The translations under genes were made by a program, and so were the position numbers. A stretch of 64,000 nt of DNA from Platerodrilus igneus (Eukaryota > Arthropoda > Insecta > Coleoptera > Lycidae): positions 852,501 through 916,500 of the forward strand of contig JARFIW010001109.1 in the NCBI GenBank assembly GCA_036346225.1. Direction: 5' to 3'. The notes under the pieces are model-generated. The model was not told the origin of the DNA. It saw nothing but the letters and a program-made list of their open reading frames with translations, and made no database searches. How positions within the stretch are numbered: position 1 is the first letter of the stretch; each line of letters starts with the position of its first letter. Shown here piece by piece: positions 46,463 through 58,063 of this stretch.

Positions 46463-47213
46463 TAGGGCTGGGTCGGCGTATCGATATATCGATACGTATC
46501 GATACGACCCCCGTATCGACCCCCCCGATACAGCAAAAAATAAATATCGATAATCGATATGTATCGTTACGTATCGATATGTATCGATACGTATCGATAT
46601 GTATCGATACGCATCGATACGTATCGATACGCATCCATACGTATCGATACGTATCGATATTCGATATAGAATATGTATCGATATTCGATACGCAAAATCC
46701 CGTATCGCCCACCCCTATTATACATACTTATGTCACAAATATTAAACTTGAAACTTTAATTATTTTGATAACAAACAATCTTAAGTGAAAGATCGAATTG
46801 TCAGTAAATACATTATTTTAAAACGATCTTGTGATTTTATTCCCAAAGAAAGAGTAGAAAAATTTATAGATGCGTATCGATTCGTACCGATAGGTATCGC
46901 TACGTCTCGATATGTATACTTAATCTACACATCTAAACGTTCCGATACGAATCACTATATATCTATACGTACCGCTACGTATCTATACGTATCGATATGC
47001 ATCGATACGAGTCGATACGTATCGATACGCACCGATACGCATCGATACGAATCGATACGCATCGATACGAATCGATATGTATCGATACGCACCGATACGC
47101 ATCGATACGCATCGATACGTATCGATACGTATCGATATTCGATATATCGATACATATCGATATAGAATATGTATCGATATTCGATACGCAGAATCCCGTA
47201 TCGCCCACCCCTA
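46463..47213. mobile_element. hAT-like non-autonomous element with TATCGATACG repeats
   Basis: The 751-bp insertion is flanked by a perfect 8-bp duplication, ATTATTAT (46455-46462 and 47214-47221). The ends are TAGGGCTGGG and, inverted, TAGGGGTGGGCGATACGGG. Two blocks (46479-46700 and 46870-47190) are dense arrays of a 10-bp-period ATCGATACGT motif, nearly palindromic, so all reading frames stay open and translate to IDTYRYVS-type repeats that are not genes. A terminus-like CGTATCGCCCACCCCTA occurs both at about 46705 and at 47198, suggesting internal duplication. An AT-rich centre (46725-46865) has no transposase. Confidence 0.8.
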
Positions 47214-47410
47214 ATTATTATTGTTATTTTGTAGTTACTACCTGCATCAAAGTATGATTAAAGATGAATAAACAAAACTAATTTATTAATAACAAAACAT
47301 ATAACATGTTGAAATCATAGTAAATGTTCAATATGTCCACCTTCAGTCATTACACATGCGTCTAGATGTCGGCGCATTGAGCCACATATTCGCTCAAATA
47401 TTCCTGGAGC

Positions 47411-48353
47411 CTATCTAATTACCCTGCACGCATCGATGATGCGGTTTCTTAAGTCCCCTACATCGCGAGCAGGAGTAGGATAAACCAAACTCTGTAGATG
47501 GCCCCAAGTAGAGAAATCGAGAGGATTCAAATCCGGGGATCGAGCGGGCCAATTCTGTGGTCCTCCTCGACCTATCCAATGATTTGGATATGTTTGAGTT
47601 AAATGTTGACGTGCTGCTTGACTAAAATGGGCGGAAGCCCCATCATGCATAAAAAACATAACCCTTCTGATACCACAAGAAACTTCCTCCAGCAGTACTG
47701 GATGTACTTCTCTTAAAAATTGAGTGTACGCCTCACCATTTAATCGAGGAGGTAGAAAATGAGGGCCAATTAAATAATTCCCAATAACTCCGACCCACAC
47801 GTTAAGACAAAAATGTTCTTGATGGTTAGCTTGGACTATAGCGTGATGGCTTTCATCAGCCCATATGTGGTTATTATGAAAATTAATAATCTTGTCCCGA
47901 GAAAAAGTACATTCGTCCGTGAATTCGATCGGCTTCAGAAAGTCAGAATTTCTTCTAATCATTTCCAGAATTCAAATGGAAAATTCAAGACGGTTCGGAA
48001 AATCTCGCAGTAACAGTGCCTGTACTCGTTGTAGATGGTAGGGGTATAAGAGTTGTTCCTTTAAAATTCGAAATACCGTCATATGATCAACCTTTAACTC
48101 GAAAGCAATCTTTCTAGTACTGCTAGTGGGTTGTTCGTCAACCAAATTAAGTACTGCTTTTTCAAGCTGAACCATATTCTCGTAATCGTTGATGAAGTTG
48201 GGCAAATATTCTATGCGAAGGAAGCTGCCGTTGAGGATACATTTCAGCATACCTTCTACAAGCTTCTAACCCATTACCCTGCGACAGACCGTAAGCGTAA
48301 TGCATATCAGCCATTTCCGCATTTGTGTATTGTGTATGCCATTTTAATAACAA
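47411..48353 (-). pseudogene. Mariner-like (DUF4817 + DDE) transposase, element B
   Basis: Three minus-strand frame segments are present. 48353-48162 has QYTNAEMADMHYAYGLSQGN (DUF4817). 48250-47972 has STRKIAFELKVDHMTVFRIL and YPYHLQRVQALLL (second helix-turn-helix). 47962-47411 is an uninterrupted DDE domain. Catalytic residues seen: Asp in FTDECTFSRD, Asp in FMHDGASAH, Asp in ARSPDLNPLDF, with 36 residues between the last two. NHWIGRGGPQNWP lies between them. Two frameshifts separate otherwise good segments, so this copy is better preserved than element A's. Intact relatives cut and paste at TA sites. Confidence 0.85.
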
Positions 48354-48951
48354 GTGAATTATTAAACTAACAAATTAAGAACAGAACAACGACACACAAT
48401 TATTAATTCAGTTTCAAAAATTTACAAACTGACAGCGTGATAACAATTTAATTGTCACTATCACTAATAGCGGCCTACTAGATAAATTAGTTTTGCATTT
48501 TCGTCTTATGACGATGTAGTTGTTTGTGAAATAATTTTTTTCTGCGAAATGGTTAATTTTGGGCAAAAAATTCAAGAGACATTTTTTGTTTAGAATGAAA
48601 TAAGCTATTGGAAATAATTTTTAAATGGCAAACAAATAATAAGACAAAAAGTTACATTGGAAGTAAATTTTAGGGGTTGCGTTTTCCACCCCTTACAACC
48701 ATGGGGTAAACCAAATAAATTACTGAGTAAGTGTATTTTTGATAATAAAATTTGTTACCTTAATTTCAATTTTGTAACTTTTTTAGTGTTTGTAAAAAAA
48801 ATGGAAAAACAAATTTTATGTACCCCCTTTAAAGGGCTCTATCTTATCAAGGGATGCTCCAATGAAGTTTCTTTATATGAAAGACCCTATCTCTTTTACG
48901 ATGAGGAATCGCCCCCTGAAATGTTTTACACTTATTTTGTTACACCCTGTA

Positions 48952-50540
48952 TACCAACATGACTTGATTTTATTTATTAATTGAATTAGAATATTCCGAA
49001 CTTCATGTCATGATGCAATTAATTAAACAATTTATTTAAATACGGCAGAATAAATTTGTCGGCACTTCTACATGTTACAGCATAATCAGTGAAGTTTGCG
49101 TATGTGGTTTAGCAGTAAAATAACATCTTCAATATATAAATATTTTATAACTCGTAAATACAGCTAAATATTTATTATTAAACGGTTCTTCTAGTTCTAG
49201 TACATTTTCTTGGATTTTGGCTGCTTATAAGTAAAACCACCCATGTGCGTTTACCCTCTTCTTATGAACTTCATGGTATTATTTTAAATGGACTTTTAGT
49301 ATACAGAAGAAACATATAAAATGATTTATCGCACTTTTATTAGCAACAAGCTTTTTAAAAATCAATTTTAAATGTGTATAAGTGATTTTAGCTAAATAGT
49401 TTTGTCAAGAATATATATTTTTAACTGTTAATTACAAACATGTACCTCGTGTTGTAGTTATGTAGAGGTTAGAGAGTTTCACCTGTATATCGAGTGAAGA
49501 AAACTGAGCTACCTAATTGATAATCGGTTTTTGCAGTGTGTATATCCTCAACATTCTAGTGTAAAAATTTATTATCTGAAAACACTCAGGTCAAGCAATT
49601 TATTATGCGTTATAATAACAATATTCCATCATCTTGTACCTGTTCCTTATAAATTGTAAAGCATAATAGAAAATTCAAGAGTCGTATTTTAGGAAGGTAT
49701 GTTTATTATAATCTCATAGTCTTTGATGCGGGTGCCGACAAACCATAAACAATCATAAAAGCACATGTATGTGTGGCGGTGTTTCTTTGTTGCACTTTTT
49801 TTTTATTTAACCTTGTTTTGCCGCTAGGATTCACTGTGATATAACCAAATACTGTGGCTCTTCTGTCTGCGGGTGTTCGCGTCCACAGCTAAGAGGATTT
49901 CGCGTCCAAAAGTTTGTACGACTAAAAGCTTTGCACTACCACACTATATTCACTTACACTATGATCTAACCTAAACTTCAATAATTTGATTCTGGAAGTA
50001 AATGTATGTCTGCCTAATTGTTTCTAACTCAATATAAGCAAGCTACTAACTAGAAAGAAATATTTTAATTCCCAACTTTCTATGCCTATGGACTCTGCCT
50101 TACAACACAAAACTGGCCATGAATTGCCAAGTGAAATAACTATATAACTGCAAAATATAAAAATGATAAATTTAACTTTCGTGTCTTGAACGGTAAATGA
50201 TGACATAAAAATAATACATAAACCATTTTGATATTTAAAGTAGTATTTATTGAAATTTCAACTTTGTTTTAAAAATGCAGAAACATTATTTTTCCAATAC
50301 AATAAACGAAAACCTGAAATCTGTCAATTTGCGAGAAAGTAATCGCTGCATTTAACATTAAACATGTATTTTTATATAAAAAAATTTAGGGAATTCACAA
50401 CCTCATAGAAATACTTTTAACTGATAGTAGAGTAAAATTGTGAGAGAAGCGCACACATTTGCTCTTTGATTTCTATCGTTTTACATGTAAATTCCCATGA
50501 GGAGCGGAAGTGAGGGGATTTCCTCCTTGCTCCCTCTTTG
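48952..50540. other. AT-rich stretch without a recognised gene
   Basis: No domain, repeat or splice-supported exon seen. Confidence 0.4.
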
Positions 50541-50559
50541 CTCGGGCGCCCCCACATCA

Positions 50560-50640
50560 GCCATTTTGATTACGTCACACCCGCTATTTTGATTACGTCA
50601 CACCGTCACCGCCCCCGCTTCCAATTACTTCACATCCGCC
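50560..50640 (+). promoter_or_regulatory. Tandem CRE-like TTACGTCA sites
   Basis: ATTTTGATTACGTCACACC occurs at about 50563 and 50585, with a weaker TTACTTCACATCCGCC at about 50624, in a GC-rich patch within AT-rich DNA. TKACGTCA is the CREB/ATF core. It may be an enhancer/promoter cluster or a short satellite; no adjacent gene is recognised. Confidence 0.35.
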
Positions 50641-51069
50641 ATAATGTTTTTTTACTTCTAAAGATATTTCCACAGCGTTTGGGGCTCGCTGGAAAGATTC
50701 TGTGTGAGAATTATAGATCCGATAGAATGTTTACCTAAACGCACCCCAACCCGAAGTTTTTTTTTTTAAACTAAACTGCAGGAACGCGAATACTAACTAC
50801 ACCATGCGCGACAACTCCAAACTTTTTCTTAGCGCTTTAAGATTTCCAAGAATTTTTAACATAACTTTTTCTACACTTTATTTCTGTTCACCTGTCATAT
50901 CTAGATTCACGCTAAATTATAACTTTCCTGCAGCTCATATCTAAAAGAAAACCCAAAAACCATTCTTAAAACTTTTTATTACAAACATTCTTTTACTAAC
51001 ATAGTTTAAATTTTGCAAACCACATCTATAAATACATATTCACAATTTTTATTCTTAACCTAAAACTCC

Positions 51070-51520
51070 TCACATCGGTTTATATTTATTAATATTTATT
51101 TCTAAATAGAGCACTTTTTCCAAAGACCAACCGAACCCACGTATTTCAAATTTCTCTGATTTTGTTCTCATGGTTTTGCTTAAGAACTCGTACATATTTT
51201 CCAGATTACTAGAAGATGTTATAACCATATTTCTTGCGTTAAAGGATTTCACATCGGTAGGTAATTTTCCCATTTTCGTGTAAACGCCGTAGAGTTCGCA
51301 ATTAACTTTTATTGCTGTATGTTGTGTTCTTTTTTCATTAATTAATCGAATAAGGCGCTGTTTCTGCTACCAAAAAAAGTCGGACACTCCATCGACGGCA
51401 CTGACGTTCTTTATGCGATAGCTAGCCATACGGTTGTTAAAGGCTGTGCTAACCATTTCTACACCATCTTCGTCAGCAGCGGTAACTGTTGCGTTTTTGT
51501 CTGTTGCTCCTCAAGACTGT
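51070..51520 (-). pseudogene. Polinton/large-DNA-virus-like arthropod ORF fragment
   Basis: The minus strand reads GVEMVSTAFNNRMASYRIKN (about 51480), then after one in-frame break IKVNCELYGVYTKMGKLP, NMVITSSSNLENMYEFL and FEIRGFGWSLEKVLYLEINI ending NKYKPM before a stop. This K-V-N-x-E-L-x-G / SGW-L / NINKYxPM pattern recurs in arthropod repeats upstream of type-B DNA polymerase-like ORFs; I associate it with Polinton/Maverick or related virus-derived elements from memory. Only about 150 codons remain. No polymerase, integrase or capsid gene lies nearby, so this is an isolated relic. Confidence 0.45.
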
Positions 51521-52498
51521 GATATCAGAATCCCTTGTATGTAATCACAGTACATTTTTCCCACTATCTGTAAAATACAATTAGTTTTATTTCAACACTG
51601 GTCTTCTAGCCGTGGTGGACAATACTGTGACAACCTGATTTTGTAGATCATACTGCCACTATGGGTTCTATTAAGTTATATCTTATTAAATTTTTTAGGG
51701 GCTACTTGAAACCAATTTTAATTTTAGAGATTCTTTTATTTTGGATTTTGTACATACCTTAGGGTCCCTAAATTATAAGTAATGATATTCAAGTAAATAT
51801 TAGAATTATTTGTTTGGCTCAGGAAATATCAACTTTTATATTACATGTTTATACTATTTCTCTATGCAAATGCCAGGACCTAGAAAGTTTCATGTAGTAC
51901 AGATGGGAATAACTGCTGAGGGAAGTATTTTCTAGTAATAAATTTATAACTGATTGTAGACAATCATTTCACTAGTGGTTTGGTTCTATATTATCTTACT
52001 TAAATATTCTTAGTTTCATTCACGCAATTTGTGAGGTTACGTTACTTGTCACTTTTAACTTTCATTTTAAAAGGTAATAATTGCTTGTCCTGATTGACCT
52101 GCTTGTTGGTCAAGGTTTTTCAGTGGCGTTACCATTTTCGAATAAGTTCACGGTTACTTCTAAATCATGAAAATAATTTAAGGCGTAGGCACATTTACAT
52201 ATTTCTCATGGATAAAAGTAAATTCATTATGGGCACAAGGTTGTTTATTTATTTTGCACTAATTCCGGTACAATTACGGCTTATCAATCTTTTCAAAAAG
52301 TAGTACGCCTATGGCATGCATTGAATTGAAGGCAAAACGTTTTATTACCTTTCGAAAAATGTTAATTAAATTCAATCATCTTTGATTTTGAGATCCTGAG
52401 AGGCGGTTGACCGCATGGTGGTTCCGAAACATTCAATGGAATTTATCAGGTTTCTTTTATTATTGTCAAACCGATCCGTTAATTTTAGTAAACGGGAT

Positions 52499-52711
52499 TT
52501 AACCAATACCTTCCCAAGATAAATATATTTTATCGGGAAACAGATTTTCTAGATTTGTAACCACTGCGGAGAGTGAAGCAATTTTTACATTAGCATATGG
52601 TACTAATTCTCGGCGTTCACCTGATGGTTCTCTACTAACCTGTTGAATAGTAAATGGTGTGTTAGTATTTTCAGTTTGGACGCCCTTCCAGGAATAATTG
52701 TTGGAAGTAGA
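52499..52711 (-). other. Unassigned open frame with protein-like composition
   Basis: The minus-strand frame is open for 70 codons without an ATG start. It contains NNYSWKGVQTENTNTPFTIQ and REPSGERRELVPYANVKIAS. A donor-like CAACAG/GTTAGT lies inside it. Composition is unlike neighbouring AT-driven frames, but I recognise no family. Confidence 0.2.
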
Positions 52712-54581
52712 CTAATTGTCTGGGTGGATTTCCGCTGCCATTTGAAAGCACTACGTGGGGGAATTATCTTCACGAAGCCAGCAAGTCCAGGTTGGACAGG
52801 ACACTAAGCAGATCAAGATGTTAAGCTCGTTCAATCAGTCGACAGTTAATTACGGAAAGGTATTTCTCATAGTAATATTTGTATATTTATATTTCATGTT
52901 GCATCTGATCAATAAGTCATTGTAGTTGATTATTTAAAGGTATATACTTGACAATGTTGAGTACTAGTAATTCATGATAATTGTAACAGATGCCAAGGTG
53001 TTCTGCAAACTGATTGCATGTAATTGGCCCTATGAACTGTATGTTTTATTACACTTGGGATCAACTACCACACCTCGTAACCGTAAATAAATAGATATCC
53101 TGGACCATAGTTAACTGTCCTGGAGCGATGATTAGACATAAATACAAAAAATAGAAAATAAATTGTTCAAAGCATGCACTTATATTCCAAAATATTTCTA
53201 ATTGTTAAGTACCCTTTCTTAGTATTCATCTTGTAACTCTGAAAATGAATTTTTGATCAAGTTTATTGTAACAGTTTTGATGTATCTCTTCAATGAATAA
53301 ATGTGTTTCTAGTGCGTATAATTTTATTTTTATTGCTAGATGATTCTAGTTTATTTTAATTAATATTTTCGAACTTTGGAAATGAATCTTTTGTAAAAAA
53401 CTAATTGTACAAAAAGGTTTTTTAATTAAAAAACACTTCAATAGATCTGGCATTACACATACTTATTCGATTTAGCTAAAAGCATACTACAGAATACATA
53501 TCAAGTTATATAAATTAATTTGGTAATAAATGTTTTAAGGATGCAATTCTAATTAACTTGATATAATAATTAAAGATTTCTTTTTGTTCATCATGGCACT
53601 ATGTTTTATTTTAGCCTAATGGTACAATTCCTGGACTCAAGGTAAGGTTAATCATTGTTGCATAAATTATTAGTAACTTGGTCTCCAAAGTGTATTGGTC
53701 ATTCACATTCTTAAACACAAGCAAAGAAGAAACTACGTGCAATATTTTAAATTTAAATTTTAAAAGTTCAATTATTTTTTTAAGATGCATGCGCACACTA
53801 CTAGCATTCTTGTTATCTCTAGTTCTATATTGCAGTTAATGTTTACCTCCCAACGATGGAGGACATCCTCTAATAAATTGTCGCGTACTCTGCAGTCGAA
53901 AGTAATAAATGTATATCACTGGTTCTACCGACATGTGCATTTGAAATAAATGATATAACTATTTAGGGAGTAATGCTTATTGAAAATTTCAAAGTGCGTG
54001 ACTCGTATTGCGCATACCTTTTCACATGTGTTTCGAGATTGGGTGGTTTTTTAATATAAACCCTATAATCTACTATTGCCACTGTTTTTGGGCCAAACGC
54101 TTTTTTGAATGAAATAGTCATATTCTTTTGTATCTCTTCTATCTGGCCATTCCACTAAACATCTAAATATGCATAGTAGCTACAAAATTTCAATAAGTTT
54201 TACAAAGGTTCTGGACACTGACTAATGACTAAACTTTATTATTAATATGAAGTAAAAATAAATGTAACGTAACTTTAATTATTCAATAATAAACAAAGTA
54301 ACAAAGATCATAGGCTACAATGTTAACATTCGGAAATTTGAAGTTATTTGGCTTTCTAGCGCATATGTAGTCTACGAAAAAATTATAAATCTGATCAGGA
54401 AATACACATAAAATAACTCAACCATGACAACGCAGCATTTATTTGAATTATGACGTCATCCCATATTTAACGTGAATAGGGTATAATATTATCATTTAAA
54501 AATGCTTTAAACATTACCTCGTTTAAAACAGTAATGTTAAGATTAATTACTTACCACGTTCATTCCACTGTTCTTTAATGC
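52712..54581. other. No recognised gene
   Basis: AT-rich sequence. A perfect TGACGTCA lies near 54452. On the minus strand a donor-like GTG/GTAAGT ends at 54555, just outside the foldback insertion. Confidence 0.4.
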
Positions 54582-54590
54582 TAACTCAAG

Positions 54591-56560
54591 GGGTCCGTCA
54601 AGTTGGCCCCCCCAGTTGACCGATTTGCTCCAAAACCTAGCACCCGTTTGCTTATAGCTAGCACTAGCTAGCACCAAAGTTGTAGAGCTAGCACCAAAGC
54701 TGTTTCAGAAATATGGCCAATTATATTCGGGGGGGGGCTAACTTGACGCTAGCCCCCCCCAGTTGTTTGATTTGCTCCAAAACCTAGCACCATGTAGCTT
54801 AGAGCTAGCACCAGCTAGCACCCAAGTAAGAAAGCTAGCACCTTAAAAACAAGATGGCGGCGATTTTTTAAAGAAATTTTGCCAGCCCCCAGTTGTCCGA
54901 TTTGCTCCAAAACCTAGCACCATGTAGCTTAGAGCTAGCACCAGCTAGCACCCAAGTAAGAAAGCTAGCACCTTAAAAACAAGATGGCGGCGATTTTTTA
55001 AAGAAATTTTGCCAGCCCCCCCCAGTTGTCCGATTTGCTCCAAAACCTAGCACCATGTAGCTTAGAGCTAGCACCAGCTAGCACCCAAGTAAGAAAGCTA
55101 GCACCTTAAAAACAAGATGGCGGCGATTTTTAAAGAAATTTTGCCAGCCCCCAGTTGTCCGATTTGCTCCAAAACCTAGCACCATGTAGCTTAGAGCTAG
55201 CACCAGCTAGCACCCAAGTAAGAAAGCTAGCACCTTAAAAACAAGATGGCGGCGATTTTTAAAGAAATTTTGTCAGCCCCCAGTTGTCCGATTTGCTCCA
55301 AAACCTAGCACCATGTAGCTTAGAGCTAGCACCAGCTAGCACCCAAGTAAGAAAGCTAGCACCTTAAAAACAAGATGGCGGCGATTTTTAAAGAAATTTT
55401 GCCAGCCCCCAGTTGTCCGATTTGCTCCAAAACCTAGCACCATGTAGCTTAGAGCTAGCACCAGCTAGCAGCCCAAGTAAGAAAGCTAGCACCTTAAAAA
55501 CAAGATGGCGGCGATTTTTAAAGAAATTTTGCCAGCCCCCAGTTGTCCGATTTGCTCCAAAACCTAGCACCATGTAGCTTAGAGCTAGCACCAGCTAGCA
55601 CCCAAGTAAAGCTAGCACCTTAAAAACAAGATGGCGGCGATTTTTAAAGAAATTTTGCCAGCCCCCAGTTGTCCGATTTGCTCCAAAACCTAGCACCATG
55701 TAGCTTAGAGCTAGCACCAGCTAGCACCCAAGTAAGAAAGCTAGCACCTTAAAAACAAGATGGCGGCGATTTTTAAAGAAATTTTGCCAGCCCCCAGTTG
55801 TCCGATTTGCTCCAAAACCTAGCACCATGTAGCTTAGAGCTAGCACCAGCTAGCACCCAAGTAAAGCTAGCACCTTAAAAACAAGATGGCGGCGATTTTT
55901 AAAGAAATTTTGCCAGCCCCCAGTTGTCCGATTTGCTCCAAAACCTAGCACCATGTAGCTTAGAGCTAGCACCAGCTAGCACCCAAGTAAAGCTAGCACC
56001 TTAAAAACAAGATGGCGGCGATTTTTAAAGAAATTTTGTCAGCCCCCAGTTGTCCGATTTGCTCCAAAACCTAGCACCATGTAGCTTAGAGCTAGCACCA
56101 GCTAGCACCCAAGTAAAAGCTAGCACCTTAAAAACAAGATGGCGGCGATTTTTAAAGAAATTTTGTCAGCCCCCAGTTGTCCGATTTGCTCCAAAACCTA
56201 GCACCATGTAGCTTAGAGCTAGCACCAGCTAGCACCCAAGTAAAGCTAGCACCTTAAAAACAAGATGACGGCGATTTTTAAAGAAATTTTGCCAGCCCCC
56301 AGTTGTCCGATTTGCTCCAAAACCTAGCACCCGTTTGCTTATAGCTAGCACTAGCTAGCACCAAAGTTGTAGAGCTAGCACCAAAGCTGTTTCAGAAATA
56401 TGGCCAATTATATTCGGGAGGGCAACTTGACGATAGGCCCCCAGTGCTCGATTTGCTCCTCCAAAACCTAGCACCCGTTTGCTTATAACTAGCACCAAAG
56501 TTGTAGAGCTAGCACCAAAGCTGTTTCAAAAATATGGTCAATTATATTCGTTGGGGCCAA
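54591..56560 (+). repeat. Left-arm tandem array (~128-bp units)
   Basis: About 12 B-type units of 125-134 bp (54761 to about 56300) each contain GTTGTCCGATTTGCTCC, AAACCTAGCACCATGTAGC, several GCTAGCACC motifs, AAAACAAGATGGCGGCGA and AAAGAAATTTTGCCAGCCCC. A-type units with CCCGTTTGCTTATAGCTAGC and TTTCAGAAATATGGCCAATT bound the array (54608, 56303 and a shorter one at 56437). Neighbouring units are nearly identical, implying recent homogenisation. Confidence 0.9.
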
Positions 56561-56573
56561 CTTAACCTATGTT

Positions 56574-56673
56574 TGATTCGGTTCAAAAATCGAACCGAAC
56601 CCTACTAAAAGTTTTAGAACCGAACCGAACCTACGGCAAGATTCAGTTTGGTTTGGTTCGAGTCCATCTCTAC
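56574..56673 (-). repeat. hAT-like end with GGTTCG repeats (left arm)
   Basis: The minus strand begins GTAGAGATGGACTCGAACC and continues with GGTTCGGTTCGGTTCC and AGTAGGGTTCGGTTCGA. The first 15 bp resemble the terminus at 61446 (TAGGGATGGACTCGGGCC), while the subterminal repeat differs (GGTTC versus GGGCC). It is mirrored in the right arm at 58968-59078, so it was present before the arms formed or has been converted between them. Confidence 0.6.
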
Positions 56674-56749
56674 TCGAATTGTTCCAAAACTAAGTAGGTC
56701 TAGCCTTGCTGTCGCTCAATTGGATAAACTAACACTTCAAAACATGAAC

Positions 56750-57000
56750 ATCATCATCATTTTGTTTTCGACCTTACTTAAGTTCGGTTTGACGCAGCTC
56801 TAACTTCTTTTCTATTCTGTGCTAATCTAATAAGTTCTATCTACCCTTCATAACCTAAATTTCTAATAATTTGACTAATATAGCTTGGTCTAGGTCTTCC
56901 TATATTCCTCTATATTTTCCTGGCTTCCTGGGTCTACATAGATATTGGCAACCTGATGGTTGTTAAAGAACTCCAACATGTTTACATGATTCTCATTTAT
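56750..57000 (-). pseudogene. LINE C-terminal fragment inside foldback arm
   Basis: The minus strand here (mirrored on the plus strand at about 58680-58870) reads SYISQIIRNLGYEG and IELIRLAQNRKEVRAAS, the Y..Q...LGY...IRLAQ.R tail also seen at 31480-31600. Stops are present. It shows that the foldback arm captured part of a LINE. Confidence 0.45.
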
Positions 57001-57574
57001 CAGGAAATGAAATTTTACCTGGTTACCTCCTCAAAATAAAGAAAAGTGTTAAATTATGTTATGGTAAGGCTTAAGCGACAAATCGCTGTCAACATGTCAG
57101 AACCCTAACACGAACAGGGTGATTTATTACCAATGTCACTTTATATCACTAATCGCATGGTTCGATTACTGCTCGTAAGAAGAACCAAGACGAAACTAAC
57201 GAGAGCTGCAAATAGAATATTGGCGTTTAATTGATATCATAACAATCTATATCATATAACAATTTTATTTAAACATAAGTAGAAACTATTTGGAAGATGA
57301 ACAAATCTTATGGAAGTGTGCTGAAGCAAATCCTATTACTTTGTGTTTTCCATACTGGTGTTTGAAATTGTACTTCAGACATATTAGTTTTAATACCTCA
57401 AAATGGTCTTCGCGCATGATGAGTAGAAAAAAATTGTGTAAAATAAAATTTTACTTGAAAAGAACGCAACAGTTTTAATATATTTATACATAACTTAAAT
57501 TCAAAATACATTGAAATAGACGGAATTATTGATTAATACAATTTACTCTAATTTATATATCAATAGTTTCGCTT

Positions 57575-57576
<2 letters not shown>

Positions 57577-57627
<51 letters not shown>

Positions 57628-57629
57628 AG
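57577..57629. repeat. (AT)n tract, left edge of foldback loop
   Basis: An alternating AT run, preceded by GTTTCGCTTCA, that marks the end of left-arm symmetry. Confidence 0.9.
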
Positions 57630-57997
57630 GTATTCTTTCAGTTTTGAGGTAAATAATAATGAAAGACTGCATTGCAATAGTGTTCTGTATTTTAAAATTT
57701 TTTAAATAATATACTATATAGTTGATGAAAAACTGGCTTGTAATATGGTGAAAGAATGGGTGTAGTGAAAGACTTGTAAAAAAGAATAAACACAAAATTG
57801 CTTAATTTTTATGCCGAAGTTCAATTAATGTTCTGGGATAAATTTAAAAACGGCCGTTTCACGCCAGTAATGCCGTGGCTGCAATGATAGGTTAGGTTAC
57901 AGTTACAAATAGATATTATTATTAAAAAACACAAATCACTTAACACGCATATCAGAACAGTTGCTAAAACTATTGCATACTGTTCTGATATATGTTA

Positions 57998-57998
<1 letters not shown>
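57630..57998. other. Foldback loop, single copy
   Basis: About 370 bp have no counterpart in the arms. A small inverted repeat, TATCAGAACAGT/ACTGTTCTGATA, lies at about 57950-57990. A CGGCCGTTTCACGCC patch is GC-richer. No gene recognised. Confidence 0.6.

Positions 57999-58061
<63 letters not shown>
57999..58061. repeat. (AT)n tract, right edge of foldback loop
   Basis: An uninterrupted TA run of about 63 bp, longer than the left one, followed by TTGAAGCGAAAC, the mirror of the left arm. Confidence 0.9.

Positions 58062-58063
<2 letters not shown>

Larger units (their letters stand above)
45992..48949 (-). mobile_element. Long-TIR mariner-like element B
   Basis: TA duplications lie at 45990-45991 and 48950-48951. 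The termini are CCGGGTGTAACAAAATAAG and, inverted, CAGGGTGTAACAAAATAAG. Inverted repeats of about 450 bp cover 45992-46448 and 48500-48949. The minus-strand transposase remnant occupies 47411-48353. A 751-bp element is nested at 46463-47213. Open frames read across the TIRs on both strands (for example HPLQPWG) are symmetric by-products, not genes. It starts 19 bp after element A ends. Confidence 0.85.

Noticed and set aside
46422..47257. Several long IDTYRYVS-type repeat proteins on both strands
   Set aside because: They are produced by the near-palindromic ATCGATACGT array, which is open in all directions.
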